64,000 bases of DNA from Palsa-870 sp035937155 (GTDB taxonomy: Bacteria > Chloroflexota > Dormibacteria > Dormibacterales > Dormibacteraceae): assembly GCA_035937155.1 (NCBI GenBank), contig DASYVJ010000109.1, positions 76,974-140,973 of the forward strand, read 5' to 3'. The position numbers were made by a program, and so were the translations under genes. The notes under the pieces were generated by a model. That model worked only from the letters and a program-made list of their open reading frames with translations, had not been told where the DNA came from and made no database searches. Below, piece by piece: positions 17,264 to 25,463 of the stretch (its first letter is position 1; each line of letters begins with the position of its first letter).

Positions 17264-17387
17264 AGGTGCGTCCCGGGGATGCCGACCGGATCTTCGACGC
17301 CCAGGCGGCCCATCTGCGTCGTTGCGGCCTCCGCTTCTCGCTCACGCATCAACGGATGCGCTCGCTGCGATGCTCGACCGCGCCTAG
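17251..17387 (+). pseudogene. Possible short frameshifted open reading frame
   Basis: From GTG 17251 one frame reads VDQLEVRPGDADRIFDAQ and then AAHLRRCGLRF. A second frame picks up at about 17339 as LAHASTDALAAMLDRA and ends at TAG 17385-17387. Joined by a single-base shift they would give a plausible 45-residue tail. No family is recognised. It could equally be chance in GC-rich DNA; the rest of the gap to 17494 holds an operator copy and presumably a promoter. Confidence 0.2.
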
Positions 17388-17447
17388 CATCTGGGTCACC
17401 TGGATCGCCGAATCTCTCGGTCGGCCCCCCGGGCCGCCCCTCCAATA

Positions 17448-17461
17448 AACGAGCGTTCGTT
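17448..17461. promoter_or_regulatory. Operator-like palindrome, copy C
   Basis: AACGAGCGTTCGTT matches the shared palindrome at 13 of 14 positions, with matching A and T flanks. It lies 32 nt before the start of the selenoprotein-like glutaredoxin gene. An extended -10-like TGGTATCGT (17478-17486) follows it. It is the only operator copy that serves a single rightward transcript after a same-strand gene end. Confidence 0.6.
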
Positions 17462-17493
17462 TGCTGGAATGGCCTGTGGTATCGTCACCCCCG

Positions 17494-18033
17494 ATGGGAG
17501 TTACAAGCGACGTCGTCCTGTACACCCTCAACAGCGGAACGACCGATCCGACTTGACAGGAGTGTTGCAGGGTGAGGGAGTTTCTCTCACAGAACTCAGT
17601 CGAATTCGAGGATCGGAACATCGCGAAGGAACCTCACTGGCGCGAGGATCTGAAGGCCTTGACCGGCGAGATCGTGGTGCCGGTGCTGGTCGTGAACGGC
17701 AAGCAGGTGACGGGCCTCGACGACGTACGGATGGCCGAGGCATTGGGCCTGGAGCACGTCGACTCTTCGAGCAACCGCGACGGCCTGGCAGCACCACCCG
17801 AGCTGGCCGCCCTACCCAACCAATCGGACGATCCGACAACAGCCGCGCTTATGCATTTCGTGCGGCGACTGCAGCGCGAGATGGAGTTCAACAACGCCAA
17901 GGACGCCGCGCCTTATCGCGACGGGCAGCACGACGGCATGCGGTTTGCGCGCGACACCATCCTGCGCATCCTCACCGGCACGTACGAGCCCGAGGAGATG
18001 GTCATCGAGCGCGACGGCAACAAGCCGGCCTGA
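17494..18033 (+). CDS. Glutaredoxin-like protein with a putative selenocysteine (UxxC), C-terminal helical extension
   Basis: Translated through an in-frame TGA, this is a 179-residue glutaredoxin. Residues 7-11 (VVLYT) are the first beta strand. TGA is codon 21 and the motif reads T-U-Q-E-C-C-R-V-R-E-F-L, where glutaredoxins have C-x-x-C-x-R-V-K-E-F-L. The rest follows the family: FLSQNSVEFEDRNIAKEP, then VVPVLVVNGKQVTGLDD with the cis-proline. Without readthrough the protein would lack strand 1 and the catalytic motif. A hairpin suited to a bacterial SECIS follows the TGA. Residues about 90-179 form an extension of unknown role (HFVRRLQREMEFNN). It is the first gene before the 2-oxo acid dehydrogenase genes. 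The alternative is a nonsense-mutated pseudogene; ATG 17494 is the start used, GTG 17476 is possible. Confidence 0.75.
17554..17590 (+). promoter_or_regulatory. Candidate UGA(Sec) codon and bacterial SECIS hairpin
   Basis: TGA at 17554-17556 is followed by the hairpin GTGAGGGAGTTTCTCTCAC (17572-17590): eight base pairs with one G-U pair and a GTT apical loop. The first loop base is G and the loop begins about 23 nt after the UGA. Described bacterial SECIS elements have a G among the first two loop bases and lie about 16-37 nt from the UGA, so both criteria are met. Confidence 0.6.
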
Positions 18034-18046
18034 CCAGCAGCAAGGC

Positions 18047-19150
18047 ATGAAAAAGGCGGCGCCCGCCGCTCACGCTAACCTCGACGGAGTGGCCTCCTTG
18101 CAAATGCCGCCGATGGTCAGGTATCTCGACGAGGATGGAGAGCTTCTCGTCGAAGAGCAGCCGATGAGCGATGAGCTTGCGCTCGCAGGCTATCGCGTGA
18201 TGCTGCGCGGCAGGCGTTTCGACGAGCGGTCGGTCAGCCTGCAGCGACAGGGCCGGATGGTTACGCTCGCACCAGGCATCGGCCAGGAGGCTGCCACCGT
18301 TGGCGCCGCGATGGCGATCGACGCCAGGACCGATTGGTTCGTGCCGCAGTACCGCGAGCTTGCCGGCCAACTGTGGCACGGCTACCCGCTCCGCCTGGCA
18401 TTCCTGTGGCACGTCGGCCACCCGATCGCATTTCAGATGCCCGGTGATCTGAAGATGCTGCCCTTCCAGGCTGCGATCGCGGGCCAACTTCCGCAGGCGG
18501 TCGGCCTGGCTTGGGGACTCAAGCTGAAAGGCGACCCCGGCGTTGTGCTTGCGATCTTCGGCGACGGCGGGACATCGCAAGGTGACTTCCACGAAGCCGC
18601 CAACCTCGCCGGAGTCATGAAGGCCCCAATCATCTTTCTATGCCAGAACAACGGCTGGGCCATCTCAACCAGCGTCGCGCAGCAGACCGCATCCGAGACG
18701 CTGGCGCAAAAGGCCGTCGCGTACGGGTTCCCCGGCATCCAGTGCGATGGCAACGACATGTTCGCGGTGTATGCCACGGTTCGTGAGGCGGCGCGGCGTG
18801 CCCGCGAAGGTCAGGGTCCAACGCTGGTCGAGGCGGTCACGTACCGGCTGGGACTTCACACGACCGCCGACGATCCGTCGCGCTACGAGCCTCGCGAGCT
18901 TCACGACCTCTGGGTCAACCGCGACCCGCTCCGGCGGATGCAGCTGCATCTCATCGCGCGTGGAGTGGTGGACAAGGCAGCGCTGGATCGCATTGAAGAA
19001 GAAGTCAAAGACGAGCTCCGCGTCGCGTGGGATGAGGCGCAGAAGGAGCCCGCGCCCGACCCGGATTTCTATTTCGGCCAGGTCCACGCCGACCGATCTC
19101 TGCGCCTGCAGCGGCAGCTCGAGCGTTTCGCGAAGGACGGCAATGGCTGA
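18047..19150 (+). CDS. 2-oxo acid dehydrogenase E1 component, alpha subunit
   Basis: A 367-residue thiamin-diphosphate enzyme subunit that decarboxylates a 2-oxo acid and reductively acylates the E2 lipoyl group. The ThDP motif GDGGTSQGDFHEA starts near residue 172 and ends in CQNN near 202. YRLGLHTTADDPSRY contains the phosphorylation-loop-like histidine region. VRYLDEDGELL near the N-terminus resembles branched-chain or pyruvate E1 alpha of Gram-positive type. ATG 18047 was chosen for AAGG just upstream. The set alpha, beta, E2, E3 follows without gaps. Confidence 0.93.
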   Translation: MKKAAPAAHANLDGVASLQMPPMVRYLDEDGELLVEEQPMSDELALAGYRVMLRGRRFDERSVSLQRQGRMVTLAPGIGQEAATVGAAMAIDARTDWFVPQYRELAGQLWHGYPLRLAFLWHVGHPIAFQMPGDLKMLPFQAAIAGQLPQAVGLAWGLKLKGDPGVVLAIFGDGGTSQGDFHEAANLAGVMKAPIIFLCQNNGWAISTSVAQQTASETLAQKAVAYGFPGIQCDGNDMFAVYATVREAARRAREGQGPTLVEAVTYRLGLHTTADDPSRYEPRELHDLWVNRDPLRRMQLHLIARGVVDKAALDRIEEEVKDELRVAWDEAQKEPAPDPDFYFGQVHADRSLRLQRQLERFAKDGNG

Positions 19151-20120
19151 GCTCACCGTGGTCGAGGCGGTAAACCAGGCCCTCACGCTCGAGATGGCGC
19201 GTGACAGACGAGTGGTCGTCTTTGGCGAGGACGTCGGCCGCAGCGGCGGTGTCTTTCGCGCGACTGACGGCCTGTTCGCCAAGCATGGCCCGGATCGCGT
19301 CATCGACACGCCGCTCTCCGAGGGTGTGATCGCGGGCGCGGCAATCGGCCTCGCGCTCGCGGGCTGGGTGCCTGTGGCCGAAATCCAGTTTCTGGGTTTC
19401 GTGCACAACGGCTTCAACCAGGTGGTCGATCAGCTGGCCCGCGTGCGATACCGCTCGGCGGGGCGCTTCTCTGCGCAGGTGACCATCCGCGCACCGTACG
19501 GGGGTGGGGTGCGCGCGCCGGAGCTGCACTCGGACGGCTTCGAAGCCCACTTCGCCCATGCGCCCGGCCTGAAGGTTGTCGCGCCCGCCACTCCGTACGA
19601 CACCAAGGGATTGCTGCTGGCATCGATCCGCGACCCGGACCCAGTTTTGTTCCTGGAACCTCTTCGTGGCTACCGGCAGGTGAAGGGTGAGGTGCCAGAA
19701 GGGGACTACGAGGTTGAGATCGGCAAGGCACGCATTGCGCGCGAAGGCAGCGACGTCACGCTGATCGCCTGGAGCGGTGCAGTTCAAATCGCGCTCCAGG
19801 CGGCAGATGACGCTCAGTCGCAGGGCGTCTCGGTCGAGGTGATCGACCTGCGTACGCTCGTTCCACTCGACGCGGCGACCCTGGCGGCGTCTGTCACGAA
19901 GACCGGTCGCGCCGTCGTGCTGCAGGAGGCTGCGCTTACGGGCGGCTTCGGCGCCGAGGTTGTCGCAACGATCCAGGAAGAGGCCTTCTTCTCGCTGCAG
20001 GCGCCGATCCGTCGCGTTGCGTCGCCGGACGTGCCTTACCCGGTGCAGATGCTCGAGGAGCAGTACCTCCCCAACCCCGAGCGCGTGCTCGAGGCAATCC
20101 TCGCCACCACCCGCGAGTAG
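19143..20120 (+). CDS. 2-oxo acid dehydrogenase E1 component, beta subunit
   Basis: A 325-residue transketolase-type beta subunit of the E1 heterotetramer. It begins VVEAVNQALTLEMARD, has VFGEDVGRSGGVF, DTPLSEGVIAGAAIGLALAG and APYGGGVRAPELHS, and ends with the C-terminal domain VVLQEAALTGGFGAEV. All are standard landmarks. It overlaps the alpha gene by 8 nt, as expected for subunits made in equal amounts. Confidence 0.94.
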   Translation: MAELTVVEAVNQALTLEMARDRRVVVFGEDVGRSGGVFRATDGLFAKHGPDRVIDTPLSEGVIAGAAIGLALAGWVPVAEIQFLGFVHNGFNQVVDQLARVRYRSAGRFSAQVTIRAPYGGGVRAPELHSDGFEAHFAHAPGLKVVAPATPYDTKGLLLASIRDPDPVLFLEPLRGYRQVKGEVPEGDYEVEIGKARIAREGSDVTLIAWSGAVQIALQAADDAQSQGVSVEVIDLRTLVPLDAATLAASVTKTGRAVVLQEAALTGGFGAEVVATIQEEAFFSLQAPIRRVASPDVPYPVQMLEEQYLPNPERVLEAILATTRE

Positions 20121-20131
20121 TCAGGACTCGA

Positions 20132-21322
20132 GTGGGGAGATTCGAGTTTCGGCTTCCGGACATCGGCGAGGGTCTCGCGGAGGCCGAGGTCGCGAAGTGG
20201 CTTGTATCGGTCGGTGATCGGGTTAACGAAGACCAGCCGGTGGTCGAGATGATGACCGACAAGGCGACCGTCGAACTGCCCTCGCCAGGTACGGGCGTGG
20301 TGGTCGAACAGCTCGCGAGTGAGGGCGATGTGGTGAAGACGGGCGCGGTTCTCTATGTGCTGGAAACCGAAACGCAGATTGGCGCCGCGACCCGCCACCC
20401 CCCTGTTGCGGAAAGTCACGCCAGGGCCGCCGTCTCTGCCGATGCCGCGAACCCGGGGGCGGGAGTCCTCGCACCGCCGGCGGTGCGCAAGCTCGCTCGG
20501 GAGTTGGGCGTCGATCTCGCAGGCGTAAAAGGAAGCGGGCCGGGCGGCCGTATCTCAGCAGAAGACGTGCAAAAACATGCTGCCGGGGGTGGGGGGTTAC
20601 CTTCAAGCACCCAAGCCCCTGCTGTAGGGACTGGCCAGCGGATCCGGCTCCGTGGCGTGCAGAAGCGCATGGCCGAGACAATGGCGCTTTCGGCCCGCAC
20701 CATCCCCCACGTCACAGGCTTCCACGAGGTGGATGCCGGAGCTTTCGCCGATCTTGCGGCGCGCCTGCGGCGTGAGGCTGAGAGCAAAGGTGCCCGCTTT
20801 CCGTTCGACACGCTGCTGGTGCGCGTGGCCGCCATCGCGCTGCGCCGCCACCCGATCCTCAACGCCTCCCTCGACGAAGCGCGAGGGGAGATCGTCATGC
20901 ACGAGGACGTCAACGTCGGCGTGGCCACCGCTACACCCGACGGGCTGATCGTTCCCGTGGTGAAGCACGCGGACACACTGGATCTCGACCGGCTGGCAGC
21001 AGAGGTAGACCGCGTCGTAAGCGCGGCGCGCGAGGGCAAGACGTCGGTTTCCGACCTGCAGGGCGGCACCTTCACGATCAGCAACACCGGGTCCTGGCGC
21101 GGCGGTCATGGTACGTCGCTCATTCGACCCCCTGAGGTCGCGCTGGTCGCTTTCGGCCGGATAGAGGACAAGGCCGTCGTGCGCGACGGCAACGTGGTAG
21201 CGCGCCCGATGATGCCGATGTCGGTCACGTTCGATCACCGCGTGATCGACGGCGAGGCAGGCCTGTCGTTTGCGCTGACCCTCCGGAGCCTCATCGAAGA
21301 CCCTGAGCAGCTGAGCAGGTAG
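20132..21322 (+). CDS. Dihydrolipoyl acyltransferase (E2) of the 2-oxo acid dehydrogenase complex
   Basis: A 396-residue E2 with one lipoyl domain (lysine near 44 in MMTDKATVELPSP), a peripheral-subunit-binding domain (PAVRKLARELGVDLAGVKGS, about 113-150) and a catalytic acyltransferase domain ending in SVTFDHRVIDGEAG, the HxxxDG active site. It transfers the acyl group from lipoamide to CoA. GTG 20132 gives a start directly at the lipoyl domain (FEFRLPDIGEG). The single lipoyl domain and RLPDIGEG resemble branched-chain or Gram-positive pyruvate E2, but specificity is not settled. Confidence 0.93.
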   Translation: MGRFEFRLPDIGEGLAEAEVAKWLVSVGDRVNEDQPVVEMMTDKATVELPSPGTGVVVEQLASEGDVVKTGAVLYVLETETQIGAATRHPPVAESHARAAVSADAANPGAGVLAPPAVRKLARELGVDLAGVKGSGPGGRISAEDVQKHAAGGGGLPSSTQAPAVGTGQRIRLRGVQKRMAETMALSARTIPHVTGFHEVDAGAFADLAARLRREAESKGARFPFDTLLVRVAAIALRRHPILNASLDEARGEIVMHEDVNVGVATATPDGLIVPVVKHADTLDLDRLAAEVDRVVSAAREGKTSVSDLQGGTFTISNTGSWRGGHGTSLIRPPEVALVAFGRIEDKAVVRDGNVVARPMMPMSVTFDHRVIDGEAGLSFALTLRSLIEDPEQLSR

Positions 21323-22687
21323 TTGGTAGCAGGCGATCAGAGCGATCCGGTCGACTGCTTGATCCTCGGCGCTGGCCCGGGCGGTTACATCGCCGCGCTG
21401 CGCGCGGTACAGCTCGGGCGTTCTGTGACGCTCGTCGAGCGCGGCCGCGTGGGCGGCGTCTGTCTCAACGAAGGCTGCATCCCGAGCAAGCACCTGTCGC
21501 GATTCGCCGCGGCCAAGGCCTCAGCGGAGAAGCTCGCGCCGTCCGGCATGCCTGCATTCGCGGGTGCCCCGGACATGGCGGCGTTCCAGACGAGCCGCGC
21601 TGGTGCGGTCGGCATGCTGGTCAAAGGAGTGTCCTCGCTGCTCGAGGCCGCGGGGGTCAGGGTGATCACCGGCAACGCACGTTTTGTCGGACGTACACGC
21701 GTCTGCGTCGAGATTGGCGAGGAGTCTGTTCGCTACTTCGACTTCAAAGACGTCGTCATAGCCACCGGCTCGCGAGCGATACAACTCGACATGCTGCCCT
21801 TTGACGGCGAGCGCGTCGTCGAGCCCAGCCGGGCGCTCGAGTGGGGAGCGGTGCCGGCATCGCTGCTGGTCGCCGGCGACGACTACATCTCACTCGAGAT
21901 CGCCGTGGCCTATGCGCGGCTTGGCAGCCGGGTCACGCTGGCGGCTCCGGGCGAACGCTTGCTGCCCGACTTCGACTCAGACCTATCGGCCGCGGCGCAG
22001 CGCGGTGCCCGAAGCGCCGGCGTGGAGGTGATCCCCTCCTCCGATCCGTCTGCCCTGGCGCAGAAAGCAGAGCGGGTGGTGGTGTCGGCGGGCCGCCGGG
22101 CCAACCTCGACGGCCTTGACCTGCCGGCGGCGGGTCTGACGCTGCCGAGCAGCCTTTTCAAAGTCGACGCTCAGATGAGGCTGGACCGCCACGTCTTCGC
22201 CATCGGGGATGTGACTGTTGGTCTCCCGCTGGCCCATCGCGCGATGATGCAGGGCCGGGTCGCTGGCGACGTGCTCGGCGGCAAGGCTGGGGCGTTCGAC
22301 AGCCGCGCGATACCCCGCGCCGTGTTCGCCGAGCCCGAGATCGCCGCGGTCGGCATGACTGAAGCCGAAGCACAGTCGGCGGGCATCGAGATTTCGATCG
22401 GCAGGTTCCCGCTGGCGGCGCTCGGCCGCGCGATGATCGAGTCCGCGACGCCTGGGTTCTCAAAACTGATCTTCGCCAAGGATGGCGGGGCATTGCTGGG
22501 GGCTCACCTCGCCGGACCCCGCTCGACCGAGCTCATCGCCGAGATGGCACTTGCGTTGGAGATGGGCGCAACGTCAGAAGACCTGGCTCTGACCGTTCAT
22601 GCGCACCCCACGTTCGCCGAATCACTGATGGAGGCCGCGGAAGTGAGCCTCGGTCGTCCGATTCACGTCCGCCCGGCCAAGAAATGA
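21323..22687 (+). CDS. lpdA: Dihydrolipoyl dehydrogenase (E3)
   Basis: A 454-residue flavoprotein disulfide reductase that reoxidises dihydrolipoamide with NAD. It has the FAD motif LGAGPGGYIAA, the redox disulfide in CLNEGCIPSKHLS, the second FAD segment FAIGDV and the C-terminal catalytic His-Glu region TVHAHPTFAESLMEAAE. The NAD domain is a little short and its GxGxxG reads VAGDDYISLE, with Asp-Asp where Gly is usual; otherwise all active-site parts are present. TTG 21323 directly follows the E2 stop. Confidence 0.92.
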   Translation: MVAGDQSDPVDCLILGAGPGGYIAALRAVQLGRSVTLVERGRVGGVCLNEGCIPSKHLSRFAAAKASAEKLAPSGMPAFAGAPDMAAFQTSRAGAVGMLVKGVSSLLEAAGVRVITGNARFVGRTRVCVEIGEESVRYFDFKDVVIATGSRAIQLDMLPFDGERVVEPSRALEWGAVPASLLVAGDDYISLEIAVAYARLGSRVTLAAPGERLLPDFDSDLSAAAQRGARSAGVEVIPSSDPSALAQKAERVVVSAGRRANLDGLDLPAAGLTLPSSLFKVDAQMRLDRHVFAIGDVTVGLPLAHRAMMQGRVAGDVLGGKAGAFDSRAIPRAVFAEPEIAAVGMTEAEAQSAGIEISIGRFPLAALGRAMIESATPGFSKLIFAKDGGALLGAHLAGPRSTELIAEMALALEMGATSEDLALTVHAHPTFAESLMEAAEVSLGRPIHVRPAKK

Positions 22688-23349
22688 TCACGCGCGTTTT
22701 CTTCGCCGCCCGCCGGTCCGACCTCACGACAGAGGCCTGCCTCGCGCACTGGCGCGGCACGCATTCGGCTCTAGGCGCGAAGCTGCCGAACGTCCGCGCG
22801 TACGTGCAGAACCACGGAGTCCTCGCAAGCGGCCGGTTCCTTCTTCCTTATCCGGGGTTCGACATAATGCCCGAGCTCGATTGGGACGACCTGGCCGACA
22901 TGGATGCCGCGATTGACTCACCGGCGCACGAGAAGGATTCGGTGGACGACGAGGCCAACTTCATCGACACGGCACGCACCGGATATGCCGTAACGATGCG
23001 GCACGTCCTGATGGACCTCGCTCCCGACTCCGCCGCGGTGAAGCTGATCACGCTGTTCAGACGAGCGCCAACTGCGAACGAGGGCGCGCTTGCGGGAGCG
23101 CTGACCGGACCCTACGCCACGGCGGTCGCAGGCGCTGGGCCACTGCGCCACGAGGTGCTGATCACCATTCCCAACCGGGCCGGCCGTCCGCCGTTCGGAG
23201 TCCAGGCGATCGACATCTTGTGGTTCGCCACGCCGCAGGACGCCCTCTCATGGACCTCCTCGGACGCGGCATATCGAGCCGCCTGGCACCTGGCGGGCGT
23301 CGCGGCAGGAAGCGAGCGCCTCATCGCTCGGCCCAACCGGGTCGTCTGA
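22684..23349 (+). CDS. Two-domain EthD / dimeric alpha-beta barrel protein
   Basis: A 221-residue protein with an N-terminal EthD-type ferredoxin fold (ARRSDLTTEACLAHWRGTHS then RAYVQNHGV) and a second, weaker copy around 115-215 (FRRAPTANEGALAG and WFATPQDALSWTSS). EthD-like proteins either accompany oxygenases or catalyse small isomerisations of pathway intermediates. ATG 22684 overlaps the E3 stop and its own stop overlaps the next LLM start (TGATG), so it is co-translated with both. Confidence 0.75.
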   Translation: MITRVFFAARRSDLTTEACLAHWRGTHSALGAKLPNVRAYVQNHGVLASGRFLLPYPGFDIMPELDWDDLADMDAAIDSPAHEKDSVDDEANFIDTARTGYAVTMRHVLMDLAPDSAAVKLITLFRRAPTANEGALAGALTGPYATAVAGAGPLRHEVLITIPNRAGRPPFGVQAIDILWFATPQDALSWTSSDAAYRAAWHLAGVAAGSERLIARPNRVV

Positions 23350-24314
23350 TGCGTTTTGGCGTCGGGGATTTCAGCGGCCAGCGCCCGCCAGGATCATCTA
23401 CAACGCACCGTCAGCTGTATGCCGAGATGCTCGACCAGGCCGAGCTTATCGAGGCCGCAGGTCTCGACTCCATGTGGCTGTCCGAGCACCACTTCGCGGA
23501 GGACGGGTACATGCCGGCGGTGCTGACGATCACGGCGGCGCTCCTATCGCGAACGAGGCGCATCACAGTCGCGACAGACCGGCTCGCGGCTTCCCTGCAC
23601 GACCCGATTCGATTGGCCGAAGACGCGATCGCGCTCGACCTGCTGAGCGGCGGGCGATTCATTCTCGGCCTGTCGCTCTGCTACCGCCCGGAGGAATTTG
23701 CGGGCTTTGGCCTCGAACCATCAACCGACACGCACCGACTGGAGGCTGTGGTGCCGGTGTTGCGGGCAGCATTTGCCGGACGCACGGCGAGCGTCGATGG
23801 CCGGCCCGTCCAGGTCACGCCCAGCCCATCTACATCCGGTGGACCAAAGCTGATGATCGCGGCGGACGGCGATGACGGCGCCGCGCGCGCAGCTCGGCTC
23901 GCCGACATGCTGATGGTCGATCCCACGGAGCCATGGGAAGTGGTCGACGCAGCAGTCGCAACATTTGATCGCGAGCGTGGAGATGCCGAGGGAGACCTTG
24001 TGCTGTTCACGTATGGCGCACTCTCCGAGCGAGGTGCTGAGGCGGCGTGGTCCGAGGTCGGCGATGGGTTTCGCTACATGAGACACAACTACGACCGATG
24101 GATGGGCCGGAAGCCGACTCGTGAGCTTCCGCCGAAACACTATCGACTGATCTTGGGCGCGCCAGACGATGTGGCCGAACAGGCTGTCGAATACCGTCGG
24201 CGCTACGGCAATCGGGTTCACCTGGTCCTACGCTGCAACTACCCGGGCATGTCGGCCGCGGCCGTTGCGAAGCAGTTGCGTCTGTGGGGATTGGCCACGC
24301 ATATTGCCCGCTAG
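23349..24314 (+). CDS. LLM class flavin-dependent oxidoreductase
   Basis: A 321-residue LuxA-like protein: MRFGVGDFSGQRPPG, DSMWLSEHHFAEDGYMP, GGRFILGLSLCYRPEEFAGF. It is a close paralogue of the protein at 11648 (same QRPP start, same YRPEEFAG loop, same NYDRWMGR and LVLRCNYPGM near the end). The usual GxGxGYR loop reads LSLCYR here, with Cys in place of Gly, a small change in the flavin-facing loop. It ends the operon that begins with the glutaredoxin. Confidence 0.87.
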   Translation: MRFGVGDFSGQRPPGSSTTHRQLYAEMLDQAELIEAAGLDSMWLSEHHFAEDGYMPAVLTITAALLSRTRRITVATDRLAASLHDPIRLAEDAIALDLLSGGRFILGLSLCYRPEEFAGFGLEPSTDTHRLEAVVPVLRAAFAGRTASVDGRPVQVTPSPSTSGGPKLMIAADGDDGAARAARLADMLMVDPTEPWEVVDAAVATFDRERGDAEGDLVLFTYGALSERGAEAAWSEVGDGFRYMRHNYDRWMGRKPTRELPPKHYRLILGAPDDVAEQAVEYRRRYGNRVHLVLRCNYPGMSAAAVAKQLRLWGLATHIAR

Positions 24315-24369
24315 GCGCCGGTCGTTAAGCACACCTTCTGAGCCTCTCTGATCCGCCCACTTACGAACT

Positions 24370-24417
24370 AGTGCGCGTTCGTTTAGGCCTTGACACCGAG
24401 ATCGATCTGGATATCCT
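24370..24417. promoter_or_regulatory. Operator-like palindrome, copy D, and sigma-70-type promoter
   Basis: AGTGCGCGTTCGTT (24370-24383) keeps the right half of the shared palindrome perfectly and the left half weakly (10 of 14). It lies just upstream of a good promoter for the binding-protein gene: TTGACA at 24390-24395, 16 nt spacer, TATCCT at 24412-24417. Confidence 0.5.
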
Positions 24418-24464
24418 TACCCGCAAAGCACCTGCAATTGTTGGACCAGTGAGGAGGGCAGCAA

Positions 24465-25412
24465 ATGTCGATCGACGAGGAAGCCATGGAAGTCCCGCGT
24501 GACAATCGATCAGTCCTCCCGACCAGACGCTCGCTGCTTAAGCTGGGCGGCTCGGCCATCCTCGGCGCTGGGGCCTTTGCGATCGCCGCGTGCGAAACCT
24601 CGAACTCGTCGCCGGGCACGACCGCCGGCGCCGCGACTGAGAACTCCGTGCTCGACAAGTGGATCTCCACCAAGACCGCGAAGCTCGGTGTCGACCTGAC
24701 CTTCCCGCCGATTCAGTTCAAGGACTCGGCCGGCAAGCCGACCGGTTACCAGATGGAGCTCACCGAGGCGATGATGGCCGACCTCGGCGTGACGCCGCAG
24801 TACGTGGAGATTCCGTTCGGCCAGCTCTTCGCCGGCCTTGTCGCGGGCAAGTTCGACATGATGGGCATCTCGGCGACCATCCTTCCGAGCCGGGCGCTGA
24901 AGGGACTGTTCGCCAACTTCCCGGTCTTTTACGAATCCATCGTCGTGCTGCTCAAGCCGGGCTCGAGCGTCACAAGCCAGGATCAGCTCAACAAGTCAGG
25001 GGTCAAGATCGCGGTCCTGCAGGGCAGCTCGCAGGAGTTCAGCAGCAAAGCGCTGTTCCCGACCGCGGCGTTCTCCCCATTCGCCGGCGTCGCTGACGCC
25101 GTCAACGAGGTGGCGACCGGCCGCGCCGACGCGGTCGTCCTGTCCGAGTTCGACGTGGACGATTCCAAGAAGGCGCACCCCGACCTGCAAATCCTCGCGG
25201 GCCCACCGCTTTGGGTGGACGCCAACACGTACCTCATGCCTCTTGGCGACTACAAGCTTCAGGCGTGGGTCAACAACTGGCTCCGGTACAACGCAACCCA
25301 CCAGCGCCTCGTGTCAGCCTGGACCAAGTGGCTCGGACCCGGGCTCCAGAAGTACCACCTGACCACGTACGGTGTCGGTCCGGGAGCCGAACCCGAACTG
25401 GTCAAGGTCTGA
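24465..25412 (+). CDS. ABC transporter substrate-binding lipoprotein, polar amino acid family (SBP_bac_3)
   Basis: A 315-residue exported binding protein. The N-terminus combines a Tat-like TRRSLLKLGG with a hydrophobic stretch and lipobox IAAC (Cys near 43). The mature part has the family-3 pattern LGVDLTFPPIQFKDSAGKP, GYQMELTEAMMADLG, and GKFDMMGISATILPSR, as in glutamine, histidine and cyclohexadienyl binding proteins. A strong Shine-Dalgarno (GGAGGG) lies 6 nt before ATG 24465. Two permease genes follow after a hairpin, and the ATPase gene is 2 kb away in the same regulated region. The ligand is probably an amino-acid-like compound. Confidence 0.92.
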   Translation: MSIDEEAMEVPRDNRSVLPTRRSLLKLGGSAILGAGAFAIAACETSNSSPGTTAGAATENSVLDKWISTKTAKLGVDLTFPPIQFKDSAGKPTGYQMELTEAMMADLGVTPQYVEIPFGQLFAGLVAGKFDMMGISATILPSRALKGLFANFPVFYESIVVLLKPGSSVTSQDQLNKSGVKIAVLQGSSQEFSSKALFPTAAFSPFAGVADAVNEVATGRADAVVLSEFDVDDSKKAHPDLQILAGPPLWVDANTYLMPLGDYKLQAWVNNWLRYNATHQRLVSAWTKWLGPGLQKYHLTTYGVGPGAEPELVKV

Positions 25413-25421
25413 TCGACGACG

Positions 25422-25452
25422 AGGTGCGGCCGGCCTGACGCCGGCCGCACCT
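25422..25452. terminator. Strong hairpin between binding protein and permease genes
   Basis: AGGTGCGGCCGGC and GCCGGCCGCACCT form a perfect 13-bp stem around a 5-nt loop (CTGAC). No T-run follows, so it is more likely a partial terminator or an mRNA-stabilising structure that lets the binding protein be made in excess over the permeases. Confidence 0.6.
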
Positions 25453-25463
25453 TCTTCGCAGAC

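Noticed and set aside
17494..17572. Treating the glutaredoxin as a gene that simply starts at GTG 17572
   Set aside because: That product would lose strand 1 and the CxxC site, while the upstream in-frame stretch encodes exactly those parts.
21323..22687. E3 as a defective paralogue because of its odd NAD-binding glycine motif (VAGDDYISLE)
   Set aside because: The redox disulfide, FAD sites and His-Glu pair are intact and the gene is in the expected operon position.
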